Shown in pieces: positions 8,230 through 17,279 of a stretch of DNA of 39,940 nucleotides (positions are counted from its first letter, which is position 1; the number at the start of each line of letters is the position of its first letter). Source of the stretch: Pelotomaculum_B sp964543575 (lineage in GTDB: Bacteria; Bacillota; Desulfotomaculia; Desulfotomaculales; Pelotomaculaceae); the NCBI GenBank assembly GCA_964543575.1, contig CAZIYV010000012.1:1-39940 (forward strand), given 5' to 3'. The notes under the pieces were generated by a model. That model was not told the origin of the DNA and searched no databases. It saw only the letters and a program-made list of their open reading frames with translations. Both the position numbers and the translations under genes were made by a program.

Positions 8230-9054
8230 ATGAAAATGCAAGGCTTTGAACCTGAACCTGGTTTTTTCCCCTATACCCCGGAGCCGGATCACGACCCGGA
8301 CGGGGAGCCGGGACCTGAGCGGAGGGAGGATGAGGAGGAGGAGCCAAGACACAATAAAAGGGTATCCGGTAAGGCCAAAAGCACACTGGAAACAATGAAA
8401 GAAATCGGTTCAACCCAAATACCTGAAATAAAAAGCAATATTCACTGCCTGACCATTATCGGCCAAATCGAAGGCCACCTGGTGCTGCCGCCACAGAATA
8501 AAACCACCAAGTACGAGCATATGATCCCGCAGTTGGTTGCTCTTGAACAAGCGCATGAGATCGAGGGAATCTTGATTGTATTAAACACAGTAGGCGGGGA
8601 CGTTGAGGCTGGCCTGGCCATAGCCGAGATGATCGCCGGCATGTCCAAGCCGACCGTTTCAGTTGTTTTGGGCGGCGGGCATTCGATTGGGGTACCGATA
8701 GCGGTCAGCACCGCTTATTCTTATATTGCCAATACCGCCAGCATGACCATCCACCCGATCCGGTTGAACGGGCTGGTCATTGGCGTTCCGCAGACCTACG
8801 AATACCTCGACAAGATGCAGGACCGGGTGGTGAGGTTTACCATACAGCATTCCAAGATAACGGAGGAAAAGTTTCGCGAATTGATGTTCCGTACCGGTGA
8901 TTTGGCTAGAGACATTGGGTCGGTCTTAATCGGTAAAGATGCGGTGGAAGTCGGGCTGATCAATGAAGTCGGGGGTATAGGTGAAGCCGTAAAGAAACTG
9001 AACAGCCTGATTGAGGATTGGAAAATTAACCGGAGAGAGGTGCCGCTCCAGTGA
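8230..9054 (+). CDS. tepA: ClpP-like serine protease, TepA family
   Basis: A 274-residue protein of the ClpP/crotonase fold, known in Bacillus as TepA/YmfB (translocation-enhancing protein). It has a charged, proline-rich N-terminal tail (residues 1-45) before the ClpP-like core. The nucleophile is probably Ser152 in GGGHSIGVPIA and the base His175 in SMTIHPIR. ATG 8230 is chosen because GGAGTG is 7 bases upstream; GTG 8221 is also in frame. It overlaps the ylzJ gene by four bases (GTGA), as in the Bacillus order tepA-ylzJ-spoIIIE. Its precise target is unknown. Confidence 0.88.
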   Translation: MKMQGFEPEPGFFPYTPEPDHDPDGEPGPERREDEEEEPRHNKRVSGKAKSTLETMKEIGSTQIPEIKSNIHCLTIIGQIEGHLVLPPQNKTTKYEHMIPQLVALEQAHEIEGILIVLNTVGGDVEAGLAIAEMIAGMSKPTVSVVLGGGHSIGVPIAVSTAYSYIANTASMTIHPIRLNGLVIGVPQTYEYLDKMQDRVVRFTIQHSKITEEKFRELMFRTGDLARDIGSVLIGKDAVEVGLINEVGGIGEAVKKLNSLIEDWKINRREVPLQ

Positions 9055-9263
9055 TTTTATACACACCCATGCAGTTGGAACTGGTGCTGGAAGGTTTCGA
9101 TAAGACAGTGTACCCTGAATATAAAGAAATCAATTATAAAGGAGTCCAGATGCTGGTGGAAGGAGCGGGTTTCGGCAAAAAAAGGATAGTTAAACTTTTA
9201 AGTACTGATCCGTTTGACTATTTAAAGCCCGAAATGACCCCCGGCAACCTGATCGAGTGCTAA
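9051..9263 (+). CDS. ylzJ: YlzJ-like small protein
   Basis: A 70-residue soluble protein with no signal peptide or membrane segment. The start MILYTPMQLELVLEG and its place directly after tepA, overlapping by four bases, identify it as the YlzJ-like family. Its function is unknown. The tight coupling to tepA suggests the two act together. A terminator follows at once. Confidence 0.8.
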   Translation: MILYTPMQLELVLEGFDKTVYPEYKEINYKGVQMLVEGAGFGKKRIVKLLSTDPFDYLKPEMTPGNLIEC

Positions 9264-9293
9264 AAAATCTCCCGGCTTAGCCGGGATTTTCTC
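9264..9293 (+). terminator. Terminator after ylzJ
   Basis: A CCGGC/GCCGG stem with a TTA loop, extended by AAAATC/GATTTT across a two-base bulge, begins right after the ylzJ stop and ends in TTTTCTCTTG. Confidence 0.8.
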
Positions 9294-9532
9294 TTGTTAA
9301 GCAACAATTTAAGAAACCAAAAGCACGAAAGTATAGGTTAGAATTTATTCGAACAATGCTAAGAAACTAATGACCTAATTAGTTAAGTTAGATCCCATCC
9401 ATTCTGCGCCTTGTATTGCTGATATTTTAGCATGGTCCCTGCTTCTTAGGACATAAGTCCTGTTTTTTAAACAGATGTGTTTATCTGTTATGAACAGCGC
9501 TGATTAATTTGTTTTTTTGGACAGGGTTGCCA
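9294..9532. other. Intergenic region before uppP
   Basis: About 240 AT-rich bases hold no credible open frame. Two small hairpins are visible: AGGAC-ATAA-GTCCT followed by six T (9448-9468), a weak terminator shape, and AACAGAT/ATCTGTT (9470-9489). Nothing else was recognised. Confidence 0.5.
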
Positions 9533-9541
9533 TGTTATAAT
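9533..9541 (+). promoter_or_regulatory. Extended -10 promoter of uppP
   Basis: TGTTATAAT is a perfect -10 hexamer (9536-9541) with the TG extension. No good -35 lies 16-18 bp upstream (a T-rich run at 9512-9518), which is typical of extended -10 promoters. Confidence 0.5.
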
Positions 9542-9576
9542 AGGTGCTGTAATTTAGATGGAATGAGGTGTTCTAT

Positions 9577-10368
9577 TTGACGGTATTTCAGGCGCTGGTG
9601 ATGGGCATTATTCAGGGACTGGGTGAGTTTTTGCCCATATCTAGTTCCGCCCACCTGGTCCTGGCGCCCTGGGCTTTTGGCTGGCAGGATCCGGGATTGT
9701 CTTTTGACGTGGCGCTGCACATGGGCACACTCGTAGCTGTGGTGGCTTTTTTCTGGAAGGACTGGGTGGAGCTATTCAGTGAAGCTCTGATAAAGCGAAG
9801 AGGGACTAAAAAGGCTTTCTTGTTTTGGTGCCTGGTGGCGGCGACCATACCCGGCGCGTTGGCTGGTTACCTTTTGGAAGAACAGGCTGAAACTGTTTTT
9901 AGAAACCCGCTTTTAATAGGAATCATGCTGATAATAATGGGTTTAATCCTTTATCTGGTAGACCTACACGCGGTAAAAAGAAAAAGTATTAATGAGATGT
10001 CTTTTTCAGACAGTATTTTGATCGGCCTGTCGCAGGCCTTTGCCATCATACCCGGTGTGTCCCGCTCTGGAGTAACCATGACCGCCGGCAGGGCGCTGGG
10101 ACTTACCCGTGAAACCGCGGCCAGATTTTCTTTCCTGCTCTCCACGCCGATTATCTTCGGGGCGGGAGTTATGAATTTCAAGGATTTATCAGCCGGTGAT
10201 ATTAACCTGTCCTTTATAGTGGGGATTGTTACTTCTGCCGTAGTTGGCTTCCTGTCGATTGGCTTCCTGCTTAGGTACCTGACCGAACGCAGTTTTGCGC
10301 TGTTTGTCTGGTACCGTTTCGCGCTGGGCCTGGCGATCATAGGTTTGGTAATCATAAGGGCGGTTTAA
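9577..10368 (+). CDS. uppP: Undecaprenyl-diphosphatase
   Basis: Membrane phosphatase of the BacA/UppP family that recycles undecaprenyl pyrophosphate for cell-wall synthesis and gives bacitracin tolerance. The protein of about 263 residues is strongly hydrophobic. It carries the first signature GLGEFLPISSSAHL (residues 14-27) and the second PGVSRSGVTMTAGRALGL, which together form the active site. The TTG at 9577 is preferred, with GAGGTG 6 bases upstream and the family start MTVFQALV. It is transcribed alone, flanked by a promoter and a terminator, and lies between ylzJ and ftsK, where B. subtilis has no such gene. Confidence 0.95.
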   Translation: MTVFQALVMGIIQGLGEFLPISSSAHLVLAPWAFGWQDPGLSFDVALHMGTLVAVVAFFWKDWVELFSEALIKRRGTKKAFLFWCLVAATIPGALAGYLLEEQAETVFRNPLLIGIMLIIMGLILYLVDLHAVKRKSINEMSFSDSILIGLSQAFAIIPGVSRSGVTMTAGRALGLTRETAARFSFLLSTPIIFGAGVMNFKDLSAGDINLSFIVGIVTSAVVGFLSIGFLLRYLTERSFALFVWYRFALGLAIIGLVIIRAV

Positions 10369-10391
10369 GGGCTTTTTTAATGGACAAAATG

Positions 10392-10421
10392 GCCTTCCCT
10401 TACTTCGGGAGGGCTATTTTT
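10392..10421 (+). terminator. Terminator after uppP
   Basis: The 8-bp stem GCCTTCCC/GGGAGGGC (10392-10399 with 10407-10414, one G-U pair) is followed by TATTTTTA. Confidence 0.8.
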
Positions 10422-10479
10422 ATGTGTATTTAAAGGATTTTTGCCCAAACTGTGGTATATTATCTCTGGAGGGTGACAC

Positions 10480-12714
10480 ATGGGAGTGCTGGGCCAACTA
10501 AAGGAAGAACTTAAATACGAAATTTTTGGGATCGCCCTGATCGCGCTGGGCATATTAAGTATTGTCTGCCTTCTTTCACCTGCATCTGGACTGGTCAGCG
10601 GTTTTATTGACAAGATCCTGAAAAGTATCGCCGGCGAGGGACGTTACCTGTTCCCTATTTTGTTGTTGCTGGTGGGGGCAAGGCTGGTGCATAAACGCAG
10701 CCGGACCAGTGTTTCCGAGAGGATGTACGGAGTTGTCCTATTGTTTTTAGTCGTTTTAGCTTTTTTCCATTTGATCATCCCGCTCGAGGACTCCTTTAAA
10801 GCTGGTGTCGCGGGTGACGGCGGAGGGGTCGTCGGGGCGCTCATAAGTTACATTTGTCGTAAATCTTTTGGTATAGTGGGGACTTATATCATACTGATTA
10901 CGCTGGGGTTAATCGGGCTGCTTCTTTTAACCAACCTTTCAGCGGCGGCCATGGCTAAAGGATTTACGGTCAAGACACGGGAAGCTCTAAAAAAAGGAAC
11001 AGAGGGCATGACCAATTTTCTTTTCACTGAAGTGGAGGAAGAAAAGGAGATAGAGCATGCCGCTCCGGTAATAATTGATCTTGAGGGTGAACAGTTTTCA
11101 ATAATTGAAAGCCCAACCAGCGGTAAAGGAAAAAATCAAAAAGAGAGGGTTTTTGATTTTTCTGCTTCCCCAAAAAAGAAAGTGGATCTGCCGGCTGATG
11201 TAAATGCTGAGATGGGGTCCGCTGCTCCCAAGGAAATAGATGATCTGGAATCGTTCTTTCCCAGGGAATCTCAGACGGATGCTTCATCCTTTAAGCTTCC
11301 TTCACTTTCAATTCTATCACGTCCGCACAGGGTGAAAAATATCCGGATGAACAAGGATATCAACGAAAACATCCGTATCCTGGAAGAAACCCTGGAGAGC
11401 TTCGGAGTAAAGGCTAAGGTAATCCAGGTCTCGAAGGGACCGGCCATTACCCGTTATGAAATACAACCTCCCGCAGGGATTAAAGTCAGCCGGATAGTAA
11501 GCCTGGCAGATGATATCGCCCTTTCTATGGCCGCTCCAGGTGTGCGTATTGAAGCGCCTATCCCGGGCAAAGCCGCCGTGGGCATAGAAGTGCCAAACAA
11601 GGAAATTTCCATGGTCCACTTGAGAGATATCCTGGAATCGCAGGAATTTACTCAAGCTGGTTCCAGGCTAAGCATAGCACTGGGAAAAGACATTGCCGGA
11701 AACCCCATCGTCACCGACCTGGCTAAAATGCCTCATTTACTGATCGCGGGCGCCACGGGGTCGGGTAAAAGCGTTTGTCTTAACACATTAATATCAAGTA
11801 TACTTTTCAAGGCCACGCCGGACGAAGTAAAGCTGCTGATGATCGACCCCAAAATGGTTGAGTTGGCCACCTATAATGGTATTCCCCACCTGGTCAACCC
11901 TGTGGTGACGGATCCCAAAAAGGCGGCCACAGCCTTGCGCTGGGCGGTCAGGGAAATGGAGCGCCGCTACGAGCTATTTGCTCTGGCCGGGGTGCGGGAC
12001 ATTACCCGGTATAACAAGCTGTTTAACAGCAAGGATCCCGGTACGGGACAGCCGCTGCCCCTGATCGTGGTGATTATAGACGAGCTGGCCGACCTGATGA
12101 TGGTGGCGCCAGCTGACGTAGAGGATGCTGTCTGCAGGCTGGCGCAGATGGCCAGGGCCGCGGGCATTCACCTGGTTGTAGCGACTCAGCGCCCTTCAGT
12201 AGATGTGATAACCGGACTGATCAAGGCTAACATAACTTCAAGAATTTCTTTCGCTGTTTCTTCACAAATTGATTCCCGTACCATTCTTGACATGGCCGGG
12301 GCGGAAAAGCTGCTGGGGAAAGGTGACATGCTCTTTTTCCCGGTGGGTACGTCCAAGCCGGTGCGGATCCAGGGCGCCTACCTGTCGGACCGTGAGGTTG
12401 AGGATCTGGTCAATTATCTGAAGAAGCAGGCTGAACCGGTATATGATGAGAAAATACTTACCCAGGAGTACAAGGAAGAGGCTGTGCCGGACGTGGAGGA
12501 TGAACTGCTGGCACAGGCTGTAAGGATATTAATCGAGAGCGGTCACGCTTCTATTTCCATGCTGCAGCGCAGGCTGCACATAGGATATGCCAGAGCTGCC
12601 CGCCTGATTGACATTATGGAACAAAGGGGTATTGTCGGCGGGTATGAGGGAAGTAAGCCCAGGGCTATACTGATGACACTGGATCAGTACAACCAGGTAT
12701 TCAGGAAAAAGTAG
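10480..12714 (+). CDS. ftsK: DNA translocase FtsK/SpoIIIE
   Basis: Hexameric ATP-driven DNA pump at the division or sporulation septum. The 744-residue protein has about four membrane segments in residues 15-155. An acidic linker follows, then the motor with Walker A GATGSGKS at 424-431 and Walker B VVIIDE ending at Asp534-Glu535, and a C-terminal winged-helix gamma domain (ISMLQRRLHIGYARAARLID) that reads polar chromosome sequences. ATG 10480 follows GGAGGG. Position after tepA-ylzJ matches spoIIIE of B. subtilis. Whether it also serves vegetative division, like SftA, cannot be told. The gene is not obviously joined to its neighbours. Confidence 0.95.
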   Translation: MGVLGQLKEELKYEIFGIALIALGILSIVCLLSPASGLVSGFIDKILKSIAGEGRYLFPILLLLVGARLVHKRSRTSVSERMYGVVLLFLVVLAFFHLIIPLEDSFKAGVAGDGGGVVGALISYICRKSFGIVGTYIILITLGLIGLLLLTNLSAAAMAKGFTVKTREALKKGTEGMTNFLFTEVEEEKEIEHAAPVIIDLEGEQFSIIESPTSGKGKNQKERVFDFSASPKKKVDLPADVNAEMGSAAPKEIDDLESFFPRESQTDASSFKLPSLSILSRPHRVKNIRMNKDINENIRILEETLESFGVKAKVIQVSKGPAITRYEIQPPAGIKVSRIVSLADDIALSMAAPGVRIEAPIPGKAAVGIEVPNKEISMVHLRDILESQEFTQAGSRLSIALGKDIAGNPIVTDLAKMPHLLIAGATGSGKSVCLNTLISSILFKATPDEVKLLMIDPKMVELATYNGIPHLVNPVVTDPKKAATALRWAVREMERRYELFALAGVRDITRYNKLFNSKDPGTGQPLPLIVVIIDELADLMMVAPADVEDAVCRLAQMARAAGIHLVVATQRPSVDVITGLIKANITSRISFAVSSQIDSRTILDMAGAEKLLGKGDMLFFPVGTSKPVRIQGAYLSDREVEDLVNYLKKQAEPVYDEKILTQEYKEEAVPDVEDELLAQAVRILIESGHASISMLQRRLHIGYARAARLIDIMEQRGIVGGYEGSKPRAILMTLDQYNQVFRKK

Positions 12715-12837
12715 CCTGATCGCTTTTTGATCCTGAACAGTGTTGTGGCGGGGTGATATTTTTGAAATAAAAAGGAAACCCTAAACCATACAACTCGTTC
12801 ACCGGTTTGAACCCCAAAACATAGAGGTTAAGCATGA

Positions 12838-13908
12838 ATGGTTGAAGACATCACGATTAACGAAGCTGCCCGGTTGGGAAAAGCGCTCTGGGTTGACGTG
12901 CGTTCTGAGAATGAATATGCGGAGGCTACTATTCCGGGAGCTGTAAACCTGCCTGTATTAAACAATGAGGAGAGGGCTCTGGTCGGCGCCTCATATCACC
13001 ATGACGGCCCGGCCGCTTCCAGAAGGTTGGCTCTGCAGCTGGCGGCGCCCAAGCTTCCCAATAAGATAACAGAGCTGGACAGCCTGGCGGGCGAGAATAA
13101 TTTAGTTGTTTTCTGCTGGCGCGGCGGTGAGCGCAGCCGTTTTATGGCCTCGATCCTGGATACCATGGGTTACCGGGTATATCGTGTGATCGGCGGCTAC
13201 AAGTCCTACCGGCGCTATGTCAAAGAATTTCTTGACCAGGAAGAATTAACCCAGCGGGCTATCGTCCTGCACGGTCTTACCGGGGTAGGCAAGACAGATG
13301 TGCTTCAGCAACTGGGCCGCAAAGGGTTGCCCGTCCTGGACTTGGAAGGGTTGGCCCGGCACCGGGGATCGGTGTTCGGGAAAATCGGGCTGCCGCCTTC
13401 ACCCAGTCAAAAGTCATTTGAAAGTTCTATCATGCTGTTTTTAACTTCAGTAGGCGATAAAGGTGTGTTTTTTGTTGAGTGCGAGAGCAGGCGGATTGGC
13501 AACCTGCTGGTTCCGCCGCCTATGATGAACTCTATAAAAAACGGCATCAGGGTTTTGTTGTATGCGCCTCTGGCCAGCCGGGTCAGGCGGATTCGCGAGA
13601 TTTATGCCAGCGGGCCGGGTGATAATATAAAGCAACTGCAGGAAGCGACTTCTTCCCTGGTAAAGAGAATAGGCCGGGTTAAAGTTGAGGAGCTTAACAG
13701 GATGCTAGATGAGAGGAACTTCGATCCGGTATTTTCATTTCTGTTAAAGTACTATTATGACCCCTTGTATAAATACCCTGAAGGTCCAAGCGCGGATTAC
13801 AGTATTTGTGTGGACACGACTGATATTGAAAAAGCGTCTGAGATAATCTTCAATTTTACGACAAACCTGCCCGTGTATAAAAACAGCAGGAGTTTGACGA
13901 CAAAGTAA
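12838..13908 (+). CDS. mnmH: tRNA 2-selenouridine synthase
   Basis: Replaces sulfur by selenium at the wobble 2-thiouridine of certain tRNAs, using selenophosphate and passing through a geranylated intermediate. The 356-residue length fits the family. An N-terminal rhodanese domain carries the catalytic Cys93 in FCWRGGERS. It is followed by a P-loop, GLTGVGKT at 146-153, a combination diagnostic for MnmH/SelU. The ATG at 12838 has AGAGG about 10 bases upstream. No selD or other selenium gene is nearby, so selenophosphate must come from elsewhere in the genome. Both key motifs are intact. Confidence 0.92.
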   Translation: MVEDITINEAARLGKALWVDVRSENEYAEATIPGAVNLPVLNNEERALVGASYHHDGPAASRRLALQLAAPKLPNKITELDSLAGENNLVVFCWRGGERSRFMASILDTMGYRVYRVIGGYKSYRRYVKEFLDQEELTQRAIVLHGLTGVGKTDVLQQLGRKGLPVLDLEGLARHRGSVFGKIGLPPSPSQKSFESSIMLFLTSVGDKGVFFVECESRRIGNLLVPPPMMNSIKNGIRVLLYAPLASRVRRIREIYASGPGDNIKQLQEATSSLVKRIGRVKVEELNRMLDERNFDPVFSFLLKYYYDPLYKYPEGPSADYSICVDTTDIEKASEIIFNFTTNLPVYKNSRSLTTK

Positions 13909-13936
13909 AAAGATTAACCTAATGGGGGGCAGAACA

Positions 13937-14680
13937 GTGGAGATCGGCAAAACATTAAAAGAGGCCAGAGAAGCGATGGGGCTTAGCCTGGAAGCGGTGG
14001 AAGAGGAAACCAAAATCCGCCGCAAGTATATTCAGGCTTTGGAGCAGGAGGAGTTTCAAGTTCTGCCCGGGCCTATATACGCCAAGGCTTTTTTGAAAAA
14101 CTACGCAAGATTTCTGGGTATCAAAGTTGAAGAAGTAATGGAAGAATACAGGCTGCAGTATCCTGACCAAACCGCACCGGAAGAAACATTGGCCCCGCCG
14201 GTTGAGAAAGTCAGAGTCAAAGCCAAAACCCAGGAAGGGCCTCGCTACTGGGTGTACGTTATTTCCGCAATAATAATCATCGGAGTGATTATTTCCATAT
14301 TATACGGCACGAAAGGCATGTGGCAAAAAAGCCCGGCTGATACTGGAAGTAATCAATTGCAGGCGGGTGAGCAAAACCAGCTTCCTGCCCCACAACAGCC
14401 TCTGCCCGGGCAGGTTGAAGCTCCTAAGGCTTCTAGTGTTAAAGTGGCGCTCAATGTTAAGAACGACAGAAGTTGGGTTAGAGTGGTAGTTGACGGTGTT
14501 CCATCTTTTCAGGGGGAATTGGCCGCCAATCAGTCAAAAGAGTTTGAGGGCAAAGAAAAAATAGCTTTCACTTTAGGCAACGCCGGTGTGGTCGAGGTGA
14601 TTGTGAACGGGCAGAACATGGGCTTTCTGGGCAGTTTCGGTCAAGTCATAGACCGTGAATTCAAGACGCCCGGAATGTAA
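13937..14680 (+). CDS. rodZ: RodZ-like membrane protein with helix-turn-helix
   Basis: About 247 residues. An N-terminal Xre-type helix-turn-helix (GKTLKEAREAMGLSLEAVEE, then YIQALEQEEF and YAKAFLKNYARFLG) covers residues 3-70. One transmembrane helix follows near residues 105-122, then a Pro/Gln-rich linker and a C-terminal extracellular beta-rich DUF4115 domain. This is the architecture of RodZ/YmfM, which links MreB filaments to the membrane in cell-shape control. GTG 13937 is chosen over ATG 13922 because GGGGGG lies 7 bases upstream of it. In B. subtilis ymfM precedes pgsA-cinA; here it is convergent with fakB and no terminator is visible in the 9-base gap. Confidence 0.85.
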   Translation: MEIGKTLKEAREAMGLSLEAVEEETKIRRKYIQALEQEEFQVLPGPIYAKAFLKNYARFLGIKVEEVMEEYRLQYPDQTAPEETLAPPVEKVRVKAKTQEGPRYWVYVISAIIIIGVIISILYGTKGMWQKSPADTGSNQLQAGEQNQLPAPQQPLPGQVEAPKASSVKVALNVKNDRSWVRVVVDGVPSFQGELAANQSKEFEGKEKIAFTLGNAGVVEVIVNGQNMGFLGSFGQVIDREFKTPGM

Positions 14681-14689
14681 TATGGCCGT

Positions 14690-15538
14690 CTATGATTCTG
14701 GTATGAATGTTACCCCCAGCGTCCGTGGCCCCACATGGGTGCCAATTACGGCGCCCAGAGTTGAAAGAACCGGTTCCCCGCAGTTCAAACATGGTATCAG
14801 CCTGTGGTAAAGCTGTTCCATGCCGGCCTGGTCCACCCCGTGCACTATGGAGCAAATTACTCTTTGCCGGCCTGCCTTTTCCTCAACTAATTGAGCCAGC
14901 CTTTCAATAGCTCTGGATTTTCCCCGGACCTTTTCCAGGGGTGCAACCACCCCGTCATTTAAATGCAGGAGTGGCTTGATGCTGAGGATCGTACCCAACA
15001 ATGCCTGAGCCTTACCGATACGTCCTCCCCTGGCCAGGTATTCCAGAGTGTCAACAACAAAATACAGCTTTGTCGACGAGATCATTTTTCCGATCAGGTC
15101 AAGGATCTCCTTTTTTGTTTTCCCGCTGGCTGCCGAGCGTGCCGCCTCCAGAACCATCAGGCCCAACCCCATACTGGCCGACCTTGAATCAATTACATCA
15201 ATATCTGAACCAGGCAGCATTTCCCTGGCCATCCGGGCAGACTGACAGGTGCCGCTCAAAGCGGAAGAAAGATGGATGGAAATAATGCTGGCGCCGCTGG
15301 CGGTAATCCTGCTGAAAACATTGTAAAATTCAGCCGGGGCAGGTTGGGATGTCCTGGAGTATTCCTTTTTTTCAACCTGGCGGAGGTAAAACTGTTCGGT
15401 TTCTATGTCAACCCCGTCCAGCAGCGGCTCTCCATCGTTAAAAATTACCTTTAACGGTACTACCACGATCCTGTGTTTAGCTACAAGTTCTTTGGGCAGG
15501 TCAGCCGTGCTGTCGGTCACGATTCTAATCTCGTTCAT
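14690..15538 (-). CDS. fakB: DegV family fatty-acid-binding protein (FakB-like)
   Basis: A 282-residue DegV protein with the family start MNEIRIVTDSTADLP. DegV proteins bind a single fatty acid and, as FakB, present it to the kinase FakA for phosphorylation. The kinase gene lies immediately upstream on the same strand (22-base gap), which supports this pairing. The start at 15538 has AAGGTGA 5 bases upstream; an upstream in-frame start at 15577 would run into the kinase gene. Which fatty acid is bound cannot be judged from sequence. Confidence 0.88.
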   Translation of the reverse strand: MNEIRIVTDSTADLPKELVAKHRIVVVPLKVIFNDGEPLLDGVDIETEQFYLRQVEKKEYSRTSQPAPAEFYNVFSRITASGASIISIHLSSALSGTCQSARMAREMLPGSDIDVIDSRSASMGLGLMVLEAARSAASGKTKKEILDLIGKMISSTKLYFVVDTLEYLARGGRIGKAQALLGTILSIKPLLHLNDGVVAPLEKVRGKSRAIERLAQLVEEKAGRQRVICSIVHGVDQAGMEQLYHRLIPCLNCGEPVLSTLGAVIGTHVGPRTLGVTFIPES

Positions 15539-15560
15539 TGGTTCACCTTGGCCTAATATT

Positions 15561-17186
15561 TTATTCAACAGATACAATCAGGTCGTATACAGGCTGGCCG
15601 CCTTTTTGCATTTCAAAATCATTCCCACTATATTTCACCCGCGCTGTTTCAAGCAATACTTCTATTTCAATTTCGTTCACGTTCTCACCATAATAAACGG
15701 TAACCAGATTGCCGCTGCCGTCAACTATTTTTTCCAGAATATCATTGAACACTTTGGACATGTCATCGCCGGCTGTTATTAAGTCACCATCAACCAGACC
15801 TATTAATTGCCCTTTTTTTATAACCAAGTTGTTATAGGCTGTGTTTCTTACAGCCCTGGTTACTTCAGCGGTACGCACAGACGACAGCGCTTCCTTCATT
15901 TTGTGAACCGTCGTGTTAAAATCGTTATCCGGGTGCAAAGAAAGCAGGGCGCTGATACCCTGGGGAATGCTCCTGGCAGGGATGACGGTAATCTCTTTGG
16001 GGGAAAGTCCTCTGGCCTGTTCGGCGGCAAGGATGATATTCTTGTTGTTAGGAAGAATTATTATTTTTGAAGAGGGAACCTGGTCAACTATTTCCAGGAA
16101 TTCACCCGTGCTGGGATTTAAGGTCTGCCCTCCGGCAAGTACCGCGTCCGCACCGAGGTTTTTCATTATTGATAAGATACCTTCGCCGGCGCCTACCGAG
16201 ATAATCGCGAAGGGCTTGCCGGGCTCATATTTTTTGTCTCCGCTGATGAATTCATTGTACTGTTCGGACATGTTGTTTATTTTCAAATCGCTGAGTGATC
16301 CATATTTAAGACAGCATTCCAGGACAAGCCCGGGGTGGTTTGAATGAATGTGAACTTTTATAGTGCTGTTGTCGCCCACCACCATCAGACTGTCACCGAA
16401 AGGCGAAAGCCGGGACTTGATAGTGTCTCCGGGCAGGTTGCTCCCCTTGATGATAAGTTCGGTGCAATAATTGAAACTGAGAGATTGTGCGCTCCCTTGA
16501 TAATCCAACAAGCCCTGGACCCGACTTGCTGTTCTCGCCGCTGGTTTCTGGGAAGGTGTTTTTGCTGTGGGCGAGGCCGATTTTAGAGCCTGCAGGGCGC
16601 CTTCCAGAATCGTGACAAAGCCTTTGCCCCCGGCGTCAACAACCCCTGCCTGTTTAAGCACGGGCAGGAGGTCGGGTGTATTCTGCAAGGCGGTAAAAGC
16701 GCTTTTCATAACAGCTGCCATGATTCTGAGCAGATCCCTGCTGCGCCGGTTGGCGGCGCCCTCGGCGGACTTTTTAACCACTGTCAGGATAGTGCCCTCG
16801 ACGGGAGTCATCACAGCCCGGTAGGCCATCTGGGCGCCGTTTTCCAGGGCGTCTGAAATGTCTGCGGCGGAGGCATTTTCTTTTGAGTGCAGTGAAAGTG
16901 CAAAACCCTGCAGCACCTGGGATAGTATTACCCCCGAATTGCCCCTGGCGCCTATCAGTCCGCCGCGGGCGCATGCCTCAGCGACCAGGCCGATATGGTT
17001 TGATTCTATACCAAGCGCTTCCTTTAAGGCAGAAGACAGGGTCTGGTACATGTTTGTGCCGGTATCACCGTCCGGCACCGGAAAAACATTTAAAGAATCG
17101 ATCTCTTCTTTTGTTTGCTCGAGCAGATCCACGGCTCCCCGCAGCATTGTTTTCAGGTCGCCTCCATCAAAGGAATATACTGCCAT
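15561..17186 (-). CDS. fakA: Fatty acid kinase FakA (DAK2/YloV family)
   Basis: A 541-residue, two-part protein. The N-terminal DAK2 (dihydroxyacetone-kinase-like) nucleotide-binding domain has NVFPVPDGDTGTNMYQTL near residues 34-51. The C-terminal half is the DegV-like/YloV domain. With FakB it phosphorylates exogenous or recycled fatty acids for phospholipid synthesis. In many Firmicutes it follows an Asp23/YloU gene; none is seen here. The start has AAGGAGA 8 bases upstream. It is divergent from yajQ and forms a two-gene minus-strand unit with fakB. Confidence 0.9.
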   Translation of the reverse strand: MAVYSFDGGDLKTMLRGAVDLLEQTKEEIDSLNVFPVPDGDTGTNMYQTLSSALKEALGIESNHIGLVAEACARGGLIGARGNSGVILSQVLQGFALSLHSKENASAADISDALENGAQMAYRAVMTPVEGTILTVVKKSAEGAANRRSRDLLRIMAAVMKSAFTALQNTPDLLPVLKQAGVVDAGGKGFVTILEGALQALKSASPTAKTPSQKPAARTASRVQGLLDYQGSAQSLSFNYCTELIIKGSNLPGDTIKSRLSPFGDSLMVVGDNSTIKVHIHSNHPGLVLECCLKYGSLSDLKINNMSEQYNEFISGDKKYEPGKPFAIISVGAGEGILSIMKNLGADAVLAGGQTLNPSTGEFLEIVDQVPSSKIIILPNNKNIILAAEQARGLSPKEITVIPARSIPQGISALLSLHPDNDFNTTVHKMKEALSSVRTAEVTRAVRNTAYNNLVIKKGQLIGLVDGDLITAGDDMSKVFNDILEKIVDGSGNLVTVYYGENVNEIEIEVLLETARVKYSGNDFEMQKGGQPVYDLIVSVE

Positions 17187-17227
17187 GCCAGGGTCTCCTT
17201 CCGTTAGTCCACTTTTTACAGTTCGAC

Positions 17228-17233
17228 ATTATA
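17228..17233 (-). promoter_or_regulatory. Possible -10 element for fakA-fakB
   Basis: A perfect TATAAT on the minus strand lies 42 bases before the fakA start in the divergent intergenic region. No convincing -35 is visible. Confidence 0.3.
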
Positions 17234-17279
17234 TTTATTTTTCCTTTGGAAGCTATGATGTAAAAAAGAGCAGTAACCT

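Noticed and set aside
8105..8413. Minus-strand open frame opposite the tepA start
   Set aside because: It is the complement of the charged, proline-rich TepA tail and the thiamine-operon terminator; no ribosome site and no homology seen.
10453..10461. Extended -10-like TGGTATATT before ftsK
   Set aside because: It would start transcription within the ribosome binding site, and no -35 is present, so it was not annotated as a promoter.
12801..12830. tRNA T-arm-like GGTTTGAACCCC before mnmH
   Set aside because: No acceptor stem, anticodon arm or D arm is found around it; not a tRNA.
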